Shown: positions 16,095 to 27,809 of the stretch, piece after piece
Layout: every line of letters starts with the position of its first letter
Position numbering within the stretch: position 1 is the stretch's first letter
Assembly: GCF_900104215.1 (NCBI RefSeq)
Contig: NZ_FMXO01000010.1
Coordinates: 1 to 64,000 of the forward strand
Direction: 5' to 3'
Length of the DNA: 64,000 nucleotides
DNA from: Desulfonatronum thiosulfatophilum
GTDB taxonomy: Bacteria; Desulfobacterota; Desulfovibrionia; Desulfovibrionales; Desulfonatronaceae
Made by a program: the position numbers and the translations under genes
The notes under the pieces: generated by a model
What the model saw: only the letters and a program-made list of their open reading frames with translations
Told to the model about the DNA's origin: nothing
Database searches by the model: none

Positions 16095-19000
16095 ATGTCC
16101 ATGAACTTCCAGGTTCTTCAAAATCGATTGTATTTCGATAAGAAGGACTATGAACTGTTGGGCATTGTCAACGATGTTCTGGATCGTGAAGACACTCCCA
16201 ACTTGAAAAGCCTTCTGACCCCTTATTTGCATCCTCATGGCATCAAGGAGATGGCCGCATCCAAGGGATTGAGAATTGCATACGCCGTGGTGCGCTTGTT
16301 CCGTTCTCTGGAGCGAAGCAATGTCGACGAACGTCTACGAACCTTGAGTGCCCTGCGCGAAGAAGTATTTTCCTCATCCGGCGTAGGTTTGCGGAATAAT
16401 ACAGCCAGGGTTTTGCTGCAGATCATGAAGGAATTGGTTCGGGCCAAGGACGAGGAACAGAAATTGAAGCTGGCCCGTGATTTTCGGGAAGCAGCCACGG
16501 GACGTCCCCGGGCCATTGCCCGTCAGTTGCGGAAATACCATCTTGTGGAAATGCCCGAGGAATGGAACCAGATTGCCTTTGATGACCATGTTCATGACGC
16601 CAACACCAAAGGCCGCAAAACCGCGACTCATCTGATCATGGACGCCTGGATCAAGGGCATCCGCCGGCTACGGGTTATTTATTACAACTACTTGACGCCG
16701 GAAGTGGCCGATGAGTTGATGCGCGCGGCTGCGATCATGGATGTCGATGTCCGGGTGGGGCTGGAATTCACTCCACGTTTCCGGGGCCGTTATATCCGTC
16801 TGATCTGGTCGCCGCGCGGATTCAATGAATCCAGTGACTATTTGGACTTTTGCCGCCAGCCTGGCGTTCAGCAGTTCATGGATGAGGGGCGCGCCGCATC
16901 AGAGTATAAACAGGCTTATGTTTTTGCCGTGATGGAGGCGTTCAATCAGAAGCATCGGCTTGAGATCAACCGCCGCTTCGGCATTCTCATGCCCTTGCTG
17001 TCCCGGGATGAATTGCTGCATCTCGTCGGGACCGGACAGCCTTCTTTGCACCACCTGGCCAAATTGATTCATGACAAGATCCTGCCGCTTTTTCGCGAAC
17101 GGCTTGACGATCTTCATGAATGCTGCGCTTATGGAGGAGAGGAGCAACGCCAGGCAGGCACGCAGTTGGCGGAAACGATGAATCGGTTCGATATCGAAAA
17201 CATCATCGAGGAGTTTTTGCGGCCGAGCAGGAATCCGGATCTTCCCAACCTTGCTGTTCCCTCCGATGATGACGATGCGCCCGCTCTGCTGCGGGCTTCC
17301 CTGCAAGAACTTCTCGACAAGCTGGAACGATTGCATGCACGGTACCGCATCACCTTGGGGTTGAGCGGATTGTGGGCCGAGGATGTTCTCGAGATCCTTT
17401 ACCAGAGTCAAGGTAGGGTCACCCGACTGGAAGCATTCAATTTTAAGGACACCGCATACAACCGTTGTCCGGACAATACTCGAATCTTTGAATTGCAGTC
17501 CGCCTTGAATTCGGGCAATGCCGTCTCATTGAAACGGGTTGTGATGGACATCGTCCAGAAGGTTGTGGCCGATCCTGATCGCAGTGAAGATCAGAAGATA
17601 AGACTGCGGTCGATTCTTAGCGATCTGGAAACCTTTCGAGATTATTACCGTGGTTCAGTTCTGGAATCCCGCATCGGGACGGATTCCACCGGCGGTTCGT
17701 CAAAAGTGCCGGGCATGGGTTTGGTTGTCGTGGATACCCTGCCATGGCGATGCCGGCGGCAGATGAACAAATTGGGTGACTTACAGGGCGGAATACCGAT
17801 CCGGATTGATGTGGTTTTGCGCAAAACCTACGATTTTAGGCACTTCGAGCGCAAAATGAACCGGATGTCCGGTACCGGTCAGCCATGCATATGGAGTCGA
17901 ATAATACCGTGGCTCTGTCCTTCCAACGATGAATGGCAGGTTCAACAATACCAGAGCGTCCCCTCGGAGCACAGCAACATCCGTATCCTGGGCGGGTTTG
18001 CCGATGCCAACGGCAATCGTCTGGAACTGGACTGCACCGTCCAGCCAAAGGTGAAGAAACGCCCCCACCCCAGGTATCTGAACACCAATATCAAAAACTG
18101 GCTGAAAATCCTTTGCGGGTTTGTACCTGCCTTTGCCACCTTCGCTTTGACGAAAGACTGGTGGTTGCTGGCCTATTTCGGGGCCTTGATCTGGTTTGGG
18201 ATCACTGGTGTTCGCAACATTATACAATCCGTCCTGGGAGGCGGCGGATTGCGGCGCACGCCGTTTTTGCGTTGGAGCGAGTACGTCAAATGGAATCGAA
18301 TTTCCGACTCCTTGATGTACACAGGGTTTTCAGTGCCCCTGCTGGACTTTCTGGTCAAGACGGTCGCCCTGGAGCAGGGCATGGGGGTCACCGTCGCCAC
18401 TGCTCCCCTAACATTGTACGCCGTTATGGCCGTGGTCAATGGACTGTATCTTGCGAGCCACAATCTGTTTCGCGGCTTACCTAAGACCGCGGCTGTCGGC
18501 AACCTCTTCCGGACCATCCTTTCCATCCCCGTGGCTCTTGCTTTGAATTTTTTGCTCGGATTTGCGCTGGCATCAGCGGGGGTTCCGGCTGTGGGGGCGG
18601 TGCTGCAAAGCTGGGCCGCCATCATTTCCAAGCTGGCCTCGGATATTGTTGCCGGGTTTATTGAAGGCCTTGCGGATCGCGGCGTCAATTTCAGGGAACG
18701 AGCACGGGATTACACGCAGAAATTGCGGCAGATTTTCGATGTCTATGCGCGTCTTGAGCTGCAGCATCCCGATTCCGAAGTGTTGAGCGTTCTTGAGACG
18801 CCGGAGCGATTTGTGTGCTCGGTCAGTCTGGAGGAGGAGAGCCTGAACTTGGCTGCCATCGTCAATGCCCTGGATCTCATGTATTTCTGGATGTACCAGC
18901 CGCGGGCTAGGCATGTTCTGGAACAGATGATGCGACAGATGAGTACGGAAGAGCGCCGGGTTTTTCTCCTTTCGCAGTATGTCCTGCAACGGGAACGCGA

Positions 19001-19172
19001 TATTTCCCAGCTGTTTCTGGACGGACTGGTGGGTAAGAATTTTGCTGGGGCACTGGCTTTCTATCTGCACAACTGGCGCAGATACCTGGAAGATATCCAG
19101 CGACTGGCCCTGCACCTGCCGTCATTCAGCATACCGGTACCCAAGCCCAGACGCACGCAGTGCCGAGTGTGA
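16095..19172 (+). CDS. large membrane-anchored protein of unknown function, PHP-like segment
   Basis: This 1025-residue protein is not one I can name. Residues about 1-155 are helical and charged. Residues about 160-240 resemble a PHP-type metal phosphoesterase start: DDHVHD (163-168) and a following helix, then VDVRVGLEFTP (about 217-227), but the expected TDH is replaced by YYN, so it looks inactive or only distantly related. Residues about 380-560 are mostly helical. At about 664-855 there is a membrane region with several hydrophobic helices, followed by a cytoplasmic-looking helical tail (about 860-1025). A GGGAG ribosome site precedes the ATG at 16095. It follows pspF by 326 bases on the same strand; a link to envelope stress is only a guess. 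Confidence 0.72.
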   Translation: MSMNFQVLQNRLYFDKKDYELLGIVNDVLDREDTPNLKSLLTPYLHPHGIKEMAASKGLRIAYAVVRLFRSLERSNVDERLRTLSALREEVFSSSGVGLRNNTARVLLQIMKELVRAKDEEQKLKLARDFREAATGRPRAIARQLRKYHLVEMPEEWNQIAFDDHVHDANTKGRKTATHLIMDAWIKGIRRLRVIYYNYLTPEVADELMRAAAIMDVDVRVGLEFTPRFRGRYIRLIWSPRGFNESSDYLDFCRQPGVQQFMDEGRAASEYKQAYVFAVMEAFNQKHRLEINRRFGILMPLLSRDELLHLVGTGQPSLHHLAKLIHDKILPLFRERLDDLHECCAYGGEEQRQAGTQLAETMNRFDIENIIEEFLRPSRNPDLPNLAVPSDDDDAPALLRASLQELLDKLERLHARYRITLGLSGLWAEDVLEILYQSQGRVTRLEAFNFKDTAYNRCPDNTRIFELQSALNSGNAVSLKRVVMDIVQKVVADPDRSEDQKIRLRSILSDLETFRDYYRGSVLESRIGTDSTGGSSKVPGMGLVVVDTLPWRCRRQMNKLGDLQGGIPIRIDVVLRKTYDFRHFERKMNRMSGTGQPCIWSRIIPWLCPSNDEWQVQQYQSVPSEHSNIRILGGFADANGNRLELDCTVQPKVKKRPHPRYLNTNIKNWLKILCGFVPAFATFALTKDWWLLAYFGALIWFGITGVRNIIQSVLGGGGLRRTPFLRWSEYVKWNRISDSLMYTGFSVPLLDFLVKTVALEQGMGVTVATAPLTLYAVMAVVNGLYLASHNLFRGLPKTAAVGNLFRTILSIPVALALNFLLGFALASAGVPAVGAVLQSWAAIISKLASDIVAGFIEGLADRGVNFRERARDYTQKLRQIFDVYARLELQHPDSEVLSVLETPERFVCSVSLEEESLNLAAIVNALDLMYFWMYQPRARHVLEQMMRQMSTEERRVFLLSQYVLQRERDISQLFLDGLVGKNFAGALAFYLHNWRRYLEDIQRLALHLPSFSIPVPKPRRTQCRV

Positions 19173-19386
19173 TCGCAGTGAGTGTAATAATGCTCTGGTT
19201 TGGCCGGCATTTGATGAGTAGCATCCCTGTTTTTTGACACGTGAATAATTTTTCAGTAATGCGCCTTCACCTACATTTGAATTTTGAAGACGATTCGGTT
19301 CTTTCGCCAGCTTATTTTGAGATTTCAGGGCACCTCCTGGCCGTCTTTCAACTCATTTCACATCCCCTCAACCAAATGAAAAATCA

Positions 19387-20622
19387 ATGGATATTGTAAC
19401 CATTGTCCTCATCTTGGCGGTGTTCGGCGGATTGCTGATGGCCTTCAGCATCGGCGCCAACGATGCCGCCAACGCCATGGCCTCCTCCGTAGGTTCACGG
19501 GCTATCACCGTACGCCAGGCCGTGGTGATCGCCTCCGTCCTGGCCTTCGTGGGGGCTGTTTTTCTCGGTGCGAACGTGGCCGCGACCATCTCCCGAGGGA
19601 TCATCAACCCGGAGATGATCGAGGACCAGAATCTGCTCATGCTGGGCATGCTGGGAGCGCTGCTTTCGGCCGGGCTGTGGGTGCTCCTGGCTACGGTGTT
19701 CGGCTTTCCAGTCTCCACCACCCATTCCATTGTCGGCAGCATTCTCGGATTTGGGTTCGTAGCCGGCGGACCGGAAGTGGTTCGCTGGGGTACGATGTTC
19801 GGCATTGTGCTGTCCTGGATCATTTCGCCATTTTTCGGGGCCTTGCTGGCCTACCTGGTTTTTGTACACATTCGCAAGAAGGTGTTGAGCGCTCGGGACT
19901 TTGTCCGCAGCGCCAAATTGTGGGCGCCTTTCTGGCTGGCCATGACCGTGATCCTGGTGATGATGTCCTTTTTGTTGAAGATGCCCATGGGCAAGGCCCT
20001 GGGAATCAGCATCTACGGTATTTTCGGCGTCGTTTGCGTCGTGGCCGCGGTGGTCTGGGGCATCGGATATTTGGTGGTTGGACGGTTGCTGCATGGCGTG
20101 GAACAGGGACCGGAAACCATGGAAGAGTTGTTTCGCCGGATGCAGATCGGCATGGCCTGCTACATGGCGCTGTCCCTGGGGGCCAACGACGTGGCCAATG
20201 CCATCGGTCCCGTGACGGCCATCTGGCTCATCGCCCGGACCGGGGGCTTGGCTGCCACGGCCGAAGTGCCGATTTGGCTCTTGCTGTTCGGCGGCATGGG
20301 GATCGCCGTGGGGGTCATGGTGCTTGGAAAGCGGGTTATGGCCACGGTGGGTGAGCGGATCACCCTGCTGACCAACACCCGGGGCTTTTCCGTCGGCTTC
20401 GGCGCGGCCACAACGGTCTTGATGGCCTCGAACTTGGGCATGCCCGTGTCCACCACCCACGCCACAGTAGGCGGTGTGGTCGGGGTTGGGCTGGCTAGAG
20501 GTTTCGCTGCGGTGGATTTTCGTGTTCTGGGAAAAATCGTGATGTACTGGCTGCTGACAGTGCCCGTGGCAGCCTTTACGTCCGTGGTAATTTTTCAATT
20601 ATTGCGCTGGTTCGTGCTTTAG
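19387..20622 (+). CDS. pitA: PiT-family inorganic phosphate transporter
   Basis: This 411-residue inner-membrane protein has about ten hydrophobic segments and the twin PiT signatures: FSIGANDAANAMASSVGSRA at the start and the matching SLGANDVANAIGPVTA (about residues 260-275) in the second half. Each half also carries GFPVSTTHSIVG / GMPVSTTHATVG. The family moves phosphate (often as a metal-phosphate complex) with a proton or sodium ion. A PhoU-like gene follows after 28 bases, the usual pairing for this transporter group. Whether it takes up phosphate or another oxyanion cannot be told. Confidence 0.93.
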   Translation: MDIVTIVLILAVFGGLLMAFSIGANDAANAMASSVGSRAITVRQAVVIASVLAFVGAVFLGANVAATISRGIINPEMIEDQNLLMLGMLGALLSAGLWVLLATVFGFPVSTTHSIVGSILGFGFVAGGPEVVRWGTMFGIVLSWIISPFFGALLAYLVFVHIRKKVLSARDFVRSAKLWAPFWLAMTVILVMMSFLLKMPMGKALGISIYGIFGVVCVVAAVVWGIGYLVVGRLLHGVEQGPETMEELFRRMQIGMACYMALSLGANDVANAIGPVTAIWLIARTGGLAATAEVPIWLLLFGGMGIAVGVMVLGKRVMATVGERITLLTNTRGFSVGFGAATTVLMASNLGMPVSTTHATVGGVVGVGLARGFAAVDFRVLGKIVMYWLLTVPVAAFTSVVIFQLLRWFVL

Positions 20623-20650
20623 GCTCGACGGCGCGCAAACGAGGTGACAC

Positions 20651-21328
20651 ATGCGGGTTCGGATACCTTTTTTGAGCATGATCGGCGGACGTTCACCCAT
20701 GGACGGTCTGTTGGAGCATTACAGTCAAGTGGAAGCCTCCATGACGATCATCAATGAGTCGTTGCTGTGCTATATCGGAGGCGGCAGCTCGTGCAAGGAT
20801 TTTCAGATCCTGAAGCAGGAACTCGATCATCTGGAGGAGAGGGCGGACAAGATCAAGCGCAACACCCGCAACCACCTGCCCCGCGGCGTGTTCATGTCCG
20901 TGGATAAGACCTTGTTTCTGAACTACACCCGGGCTCAGGACAATATCCTGGATTCAGCCCAGGACGCCCTGGACTGGCTGAACATCCATACGGTGCAGAT
21001 CCCTGGAACCTTGCGCACCGGAGGCCTGACCATCGTCGAGGGCGCCATCCGGACCGTGGAACTGCTCAAGCCGGCCCTGGAAGGAACCATTCGCCTGTTG
21101 CACACGGATTTCACGGATCGGCAAGCGGTCAAGGAAAGCTACCGCGCTGTCCGCAGCCAACATAATGACGTACGTAAGATGAAATCCCTGCTGTTCCGGG
21201 AACTGTTCAGCGCGGACATGGAATTCAAGGACGTCTTCCAGCTTCTGCACTTTTTCGAATACATGCACGAGATGAGTCACAACGCAGAAGGCTGCGCGGA
21301 TATCCTGCGGGCGATGATTGCGAGGTGA
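20651..21328 (+). CDS. PhoU-like DUF47 protein, partner of PiT transporter
   Basis: This 225-residue all-helical protein matches the DUF47/TIGR00153 group: MRVRIPFLSMIGGRSPMDGL at the start, EELDHLEERADKIKRNTRN-like helix, a mid-region with LDWLNIH and the ending FFEYMHEMSHNAEGCADIL. The glutamate- and aspartate-rich helices form metal-binding sites in PhoU-like proteins. Genes of this kind sit next to PiT transporters and are thought to modulate them. It lies 28 bases after pitA and is followed by a terminator, so the two form an operon. Confidence 0.9.
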   Translation: MRVRIPFLSMIGGRSPMDGLLEHYSQVEASMTIINESLLCYIGGGSSCKDFQILKQELDHLEERADKIKRNTRNHLPRGVFMSVDKTLFLNYTRAQDNILDSAQDALDWLNIHTVQIPGTLRTGGLTIVEGAIRTVELLKPALEGTIRLLHTDFTDRQAVKESYRAVRSQHNDVRKMKSLLFRELFSADMEFKDVFQLLHFFEYMHEMSHNAEGCADILRAMIAR

Positions 21329-21442
21329 TGGGAGGAATCAGGAGGCGGATGAAGAAAGAAAAGACTGGAGACTCCCATCATTCCGTTCGAGCTTGCGAAA
21401 AAATGAACAAGGTTTATGGTGCTATGACTCAATGAACCTATC

Positions 21443-21476
21443 AAAAGGCAGCTCGTACGAGCTGCCTTTTGGTTTT
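21443..21476 (+). terminator. terminator of the pitA-DUF47 operon
   Basis: The near-perfect palindrome 'aaaaggcagctcgtacgagctgcctttt' is followed by 'ggtttt'. The high-GC stem with flanking A and T runs can end transcription in either direction. Confidence 0.88.
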
Positions 21477-21571
21477 GGTGCAGGTGTTTGCACTAGCCCT
21501 GACCATTCGGTGAAGGATCTTGGTTGTCGGAACCATCAGGGCTTATTCATCACAACCCCCCCCGGAACAGC

Positions 21572-23678
<2,107 letters not shown>

Positions 23679-23679
<1 letters not shown>

Positions 23680-24545
23680 TGGCCGCATTGGTATTGGACG
23701 GCAAGAAGACAGCCGCGAAAATCCGTTTGGAACTGCAGCGGGAAGTGGCCGATCTGGCCGCTTCCCGCGGTTTTTTTCCGGGACTGGCCGTGATTCTCGT
23801 CGGAGAGGACCCCGCATCTCAAGTCTATGTCCGCAACAAGGAGCGGGCATGTGCCGAAGTGGGCATCGTCTCCCGAAGTCTGCGTCTGCCCGGAGACGTC
23901 TCCCAGGATCACCTGGAAGGCCTGATTCGGGATTTGAACGCGGACGAAAAAATTCACGGCATCCTGCTGCAATTGCCTTTGCCTGGAGGGCTGCAGGCTC
24001 AACGCTGCCTGGAATTGATTGCCCCGGAAAAGGACGTGGACGGATTTCACCCCGAAAACATGGGGCGATTGACCCTCGGACTACCCGGCCTGCGGCCCTG
24101 CACTCCCGCGGGGGTTCTGGAACTGCTCGCCCGCCATGACTTAAGCGTTGCCGGAAAAAAGGCCGTGATTGTCGGACGCAGCAATATTGTGGGAAAGCCT
24201 TTGGCGATGATGTTGGCTCAGCCTGACTCCCGGGGCAATGCCACGGTGACGCTGTGCCATTCCCGCACACCGGATCTGGCCGCGGAAATGCGTCGGGCGG
24301 ATTTTCTGTTTCTGGCTGTGGGCCGCCCGCTGTTCGCAACGGCGGACATGGTTGCTCCCGGAGCCGTGGTGGTGGATGTCGGCATCAACCGCACGGATCA
24401 GGGCTTGGTCGGAGACGCGGATTTTGCTTCGCTGCTGGAGACGGTCTCAGCCATCACCCCTGTGCCCGGTGGCGTCGGTCCGATGACTATTGCCCAGTTG
24501 CTGGGCAACACGGTCCAGGCATACCGAGCAGCCGTGCGTTGTTGA
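23679..24545 (+). CDS. folD: methylenetetrahydrofolate dehydrogenase/cyclohydrolase
   Basis: This 288-residue bifunctional enzyme has the family's first signature [18 protein letters not shown] (YVRNK, catalytic Lys), [19 protein letters not shown], the NADP-binding [17 protein letters not shown] and the closing [15 protein letters not shown]. It converts 5,10-methylene-THF to 10-formyl-THF for one-carbon metabolism. The start is ATG 23679, overlapping the eno stop, with GGGAGAAG just upstream. A hairpin follows the stop. It is the last gene of the coaX-eno-folD unit. Confidence 0.97.
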
Positions 24546-24551
24546 AGACCC

Positions 24552-24592
24552 GGGAGACGAAATAGGTTCGCATCCGTTTCGTTTCCCGTTTT
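24552..24592 (+). terminator. folD terminator
   Basis: An 11-base stem, 'gggagacgaaa' with 'tttcgtttccc' (one G-U pair), and a 14-base loop are followed by 'gttttc'. It lies 7 bases after the folD stop and faces a convergent gene. The loop is long, so it is moderate in strength. Confidence 0.65.
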
Positions 24593-24629
24593 CAGGTGTC
24601 TTCACTCTTGTGACGGCTCGGATTATCGT

Positions 24630-24977
24630 TCAGCCTGTTTTATTAATGAATCTCGCTTCCTGCGTGGCGGACATGCCGCTGCGATAGCCGGAGAAACCCT
24701 GGCCTTTTTTACGGGTGCGGATCAGATCTTCCTTGAGCAGTTTGTGCAGGCGGCGGGCTTCAGCACTGACCATGGAATGCACGGCCTGCAATTTTTCCAT
24801 CTTATCCAGGAAGACCTCCTGAGATACTCGTCCCCTGCCCTGCCATGCCATATCCAGGAGGCGGCCCCGATCGTTGGCCAGGGCCTCAGCCTCTTCGATA
24901 TTTCCTTCGACGAGCAAGTCCAGCTCCATCTTTCCCAGGTCCAAAGCCTCGTCCAGACAAAACTCGATTGTCTGCAT
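24630..24977 (-). CDS. small helical protein, possible FlgN/FliT-like chaperone
   Basis: This 115-residue all-helical protein has the shape of small flagellar export chaperones: a leading helix with LDLGKMELDLLVEGNIEEAEALANDR-like heptads, a second long helix and a polar, unstructured tail with GYRSGMSATQEARFI. The start is the ATG at 24977. Upstream in the same direction lie a 202-residue acidic protein and a glycosyltransferase. FlgN/FliT-type proteins are hard to call by sequence, so this is a structural guess, with no motif that settles it. Confidence 0.5.
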   Translation of the reverse strand: MQTIEFCLDEALDLGKMELDLLVEGNIEEAEALANDRGRLLDMAWQGRGRVSQEVFLDKMEKLQAVHSMVSAEARRLHKLLKEDLIRTRKKGQGFSGYRSGMSATQEARFINKTG

Positions 24978-24978
24978 C

Positions 24979-25587
24979 CTAGTTCTCCCGAATGGATTTG
25001 CGGACATCCTCACGAAGCTGAGCGACGATGCTTTTCCATCGTTCAACCAAGGGATGGAACTCATATTCCAGCAAGTCGGACAGCAGTATCCAGTCTTCGT
25101 TTTCCTGAACTTCCATCATTTCAGTGAACAGCTCGGACAATTCATTGACAGCCGTTTCAAACTGAGGATTTTTGGTCAGGGAAAACTCATCCCGCAGGGC
25201 GCCGATCATGGTCAAAAAATCCCGGGTCACATCCAACAGATCCTGGTACATTTCCAGGGCCTCGGCGTCGTCGGCGCGGCGGAACAGGTCGGCGATCTGC
25301 TTTGACCCCTCGCTCATCAGGCGGATGACCTTGTACAGTTCGCGGGCGATGTTCACGCCCATTTCCGGAACGCCCATGGTCTTGATTTCCACTTTCTGGA
25401 TGTCGCGGCAATCCACGTCTTCTGCCTGATGGGGATAGATTTCCGAGAACGCCTCGTCATTGACCAGGACGTCGGTCACGATGCGGTTGTCCAGATGTTC
25501 CATGCTCATCAGCCCGACGAGCAACTCGTCCAGGTTCGTGAAGTTGGTGATGTTAAAATCAGATTTTTGCCCGTCGATAATAATCAT
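24979..25587 (-). CDS. acidic helical protein of unknown function
   Basis: I do not recognise this 202-residue protein. It begins MIIIDGQKSDFNITNFTNLDELL, has a central VEIKTMGVPEMGVNIARELYKVIRLM segment and is strongly acidic and helical to the end, with no membrane helix or signal peptide. It starts 43 bases after the glycosyltransferase stop, and the next gene begins 1 base after its own stop, so all three should form one operon. Its partners hint at flagellar assembly or glycosylation, but this is inference. Confidence 0.7.
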   Translation of the reverse strand: MIIIDGQKSDFNITNFTNLDELLVGLMSMEHLDNRIVTDVLVNDEAFSEIYPHQAEDVDCRDIQKVEIKTMGVPEMGVNIARELYKVIRLMSEGSKQIADLFRRADDAEALEMYQDLLDVTRDFLTMIGALRDEFSLTKNPQFETAVNELSELFTEMMEVQENEDWILLSDLLEYEFHPLVERWKSIVAQLREDVRKSIREN

Positions 25588-25630
25588 TGCGGAACCTCCT
25601 TGAGAGTGGCGGAATTATTTCGCTGGATAT

Positions 25631-27250
25631 TCAATTTTCGTGCCGGTTGTTTTGTTTTTCGAGCATGGATTTCCAGGCCTGCGTCAAGACGAGGTAGCGG
25701 CGGGTGAGGTGGAGGATATTGGTGAGGTTGTGTCCCTGGTCCTGAGATTCCGTGAACCACAGGCGGCCAAGTACGGTGAAAAATGGATCGCTTTGCCAAT
25801 GGGACTGAAGACGTTCCCAGTATGCCAGGAATTTTTGTTTCACCTTTTCCATGGGGTTGGCGGCCAGGACCTGGACCTGACTTTCCAGGATGCGCAACAA
25901 GGCGATGCTTTGATCCAGGGAGGCCAGTATTGCGTCATGTTGTGCAACCGGCAGCACATAAGCGTGGTTGGGTGGGTGAATGACGGAACATTGGTCAAGA
26001 AATTGACGATAAAGGTGACGCTGGATGCGTATCCACTGGGTGCGCAAACTTTCTTCCTGCCCCGAGAGGGATTTGAGATCCAGGTACCCGTGCTCATCAC
26101 GACGGGTCAGCCAAGCCCTGACACGGGTTGCATCCGTTCCGGGAGAGGAGGCAGCGGAAGGTCGTCGTCCCCCATTCTGGGGCGTGAGCAGATGGTCGCA
26201 AATCAGCTGGAACACATGGTGCGGCGTGATTTCCCAGCGGCATTTTTCCTGATGTGAACATGTGGTTCCAAACGCGCAGGGATGGCAAGCCAATTTCGGC
26301 TCCAGGCAAATGCTTCCTGCTCGGTAGGGGCCGGTGTCCCAGGGCTGGGCCGTGGCCAGAAAAATTGCGGCAATGGGGCGATGCAGGCCTGCTGCCAGAT
26401 GCATTGTGCCGGTATCGTTGGTGACGAGAAGGTCGGCATGGCAGAGTGCCGCGGCCAGTTCGGGCAGTGATGTGCGACCGACAAGGTCGATGAAGGGGGC
26501 TACGGCATGACGGGCATACCCTTCAGCCAGGGGCCTCTCGCCGGAGGTACCCAGCAAAACGGGGCACATCCGGAAATTATCCCAGAGCAGCGCGCCGAGC
26601 TGGGCAAAATATTCCCACGGCCATTGCCTGCGGGGTTCGCTGGCGCCGGGTTGCAGGGCCACGAACCCGCGGCACTCCGATCTGGCTGCATCGGGGATCT
26701 TTGCCGTCAAGATGTCGTGGATGCGTTCCATGACCTCATCGGCCGGCCGGGCCAGGTCGAGATCCCGACAGCGGACCGGAAGATCCGCGCTGCGCAGCAT
26801 CAGGTCCACGAGATTGAAGGGACTGCAACCTCGATTCATGGTGGAGGTTTGAAGAAACGCGGCCCAGCTGTTGCCGTAATACCCGAAGCCCTGCTCGTCC
26901 AACCCGAATCCGCCGATGGGATCCGTGTTCAGGAATCGGGCAAGGAGTCTGGCACTTTGCAGCGGCGTCAGGTTCAGGAGAGAGTGGGGGGGGAAATCCA
27001 GGTGCAACGCATGGCGCCAGCGGATAAACCGCTCCAGACCGTGAGGCCAGCCGCGATCCAGATCGGACAGAAGAGCCGCCCCGGGCAGGGCGAACACATG
27101 GTCCATGCCCTTCAGGAACTGGGCTGCCCCGGCGAAATTGTCCAAACAGACCAGCCCGACGCTCCGCCCTTGGTCCTGAAGACCCGCGATGACCGGCTGG
27201 GTTTGCAGCAGGTCGCCGAAGCGGGTCAGGTTCAGGACCAGAGTGTTCAT
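25631..27250 (-). CDS. glycosyltransferase family 9 protein (heptosyltransferase-like)
   Basis: Residues about 1-345 match GT9: VLNLTRFGDLLQTQPVI at the N-terminus, FVALQPGASEPRRQWPWEYFA in the middle and the donor-site LVTNDTGTMHLAAGL (about 282-296), followed by the conserved CxPC-type CHPCAFGTTC. Classic members add heptose to lipid A-KDO in LPS. At 539 residues it is about 190 residues longer than typical; the extra C-terminal part is helical, charged and not recognisable. It is grouped with two small helical proteins, not with LPS genes, so it may act on another acceptor such as a flagellar protein. Confidence 0.82.
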   Translation of the reverse strand: MNTLVLNLTRFGDLLQTQPVIAGLQDQGRSVGLVCLDNFAGAAQFLKGMDHVFALPGAALLSDLDRGWPHGLERFIRWRHALHLDFPPHSLLNLTPLQSARLLARFLNTDPIGGFGLDEQGFGYYGNSWAAFLQTSTMNRGCSPFNLVDLMLRSADLPVRCRDLDLARPADEVMERIHDILTAKIPDAARSECRGFVALQPGASEPRRQWPWEYFAQLGALLWDNFRMCPVLLGTSGERPLAEGYARHAVAPFIDLVGRTSLPELAAALCHADLLVTNDTGTMHLAAGLHRPIAAIFLATAQPWDTGPYRAGSICLEPKLACHPCAFGTTCSHQEKCRWEITPHHVFQLICDHLLTPQNGGRRPSAASSPGTDATRVRAWLTRRDEHGYLDLKSLSGQEESLRTQWIRIQRHLYRQFLDQCSVIHPPNHAYVLPVAQHDAILASLDQSIALLRILESQVQVLAANPMEKVKQKFLAYWERLQSHWQSDPFFTVLGRLWFTESQDQGHNLTNILHLTRRYLVLTQAWKSMLEKQNNRHEN

Positions 27251-27260
27251 CTACGCAAAG

Positions 27261-27809
27261 CTATGTCGGAAGATTGGGGGTGGCGTAGAGCTCGCCGCCA
27301 AAGGCGTCATTCACCACCAGGAGAGGGAAGTCACGGACGACCAGCTCCCGGACGGCTTCCGGGCCAAGGTCTTCAAAGGCGATGATCTTGGCTGCTTCGA
27401 TGCGCTGAGAGAGGAGCGCGCCCGCACCGCCGGTTGCTCCGAAATATACGGCATTATGGCGAACCAGAGCGTCCTTGACGTCCTGGCTGCGTTTGCCCTT
27501 ACCGATGGTCGCCTTGACGCCGAGACTGTGCAGCCGTGGGGTGTAGCTGTCCATGCGGTAGCTGGTTGTGGGACCGGCGGAGCCGATGGGCCGGCCTTCA
27601 GGGGCCGGCGAGGGGCCGACGTAATAGATGACCGCGCCTTTCAATGGAAACGGCAGCTCCGTGCCGGCCTCCAGGGCCTGGATGATTTTCTTGTGCGCGG
27701 CGTCCCGTGCCGTGTAGATGATTCCGGAGAGCAGCACCCGGTCTCCGGCCTTGAGCTGAACCACGTCCTCATCGCGCAGAGGAGCCCGTAATCGATATTC
27801 CTTGCTCAC
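27261..27809 (-). CDS. fumB: class I fumarate hydratase, beta subunit
   Basis: This 182-residue protein corresponds to the C-terminal part of class I (iron-sulfur) fumarases: LSGIIYTARDAAHKK, GPTTSYRMD, TIGKGKRSQDV and VYFGATGGAGALLSQRI. With the alpha subunit it interconverts fumarate and malate. A GTG at 27809 is the likely start: it has GGAGGTGG just before it and overlaps the alpha stop codon (GTGA), which couples their translation. The gene name follows the two-subunit layout and is not the E. coli fumB. Confidence 0.93.
   Translation of the reverse strand: MSKEYRLRAPLRDEDVVQLKAGDRVLLSGIIYTARDAAHKKIIQALEAGTELPFPLKGAVIYYVGPSPAPEGRPIGSAGPTTSYRMDSYTPRLHSLGVKATIGKGKRSQDVKDALVRHNAVYFGATGGAGALLSQRIEAAKIIAFEDLGPEAVRELVVRDFPLLVVNDAFGGELYATPNLPT

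Noticed and set aside
19495-20598. A 367-codon open frame on the minus strand inside pitA
   Set aside because: It is a shadow of the GC-rich pitA gene: it is full of His, Gly and Gln and has no domain, while the plus strand encodes a clear PiT transporter.
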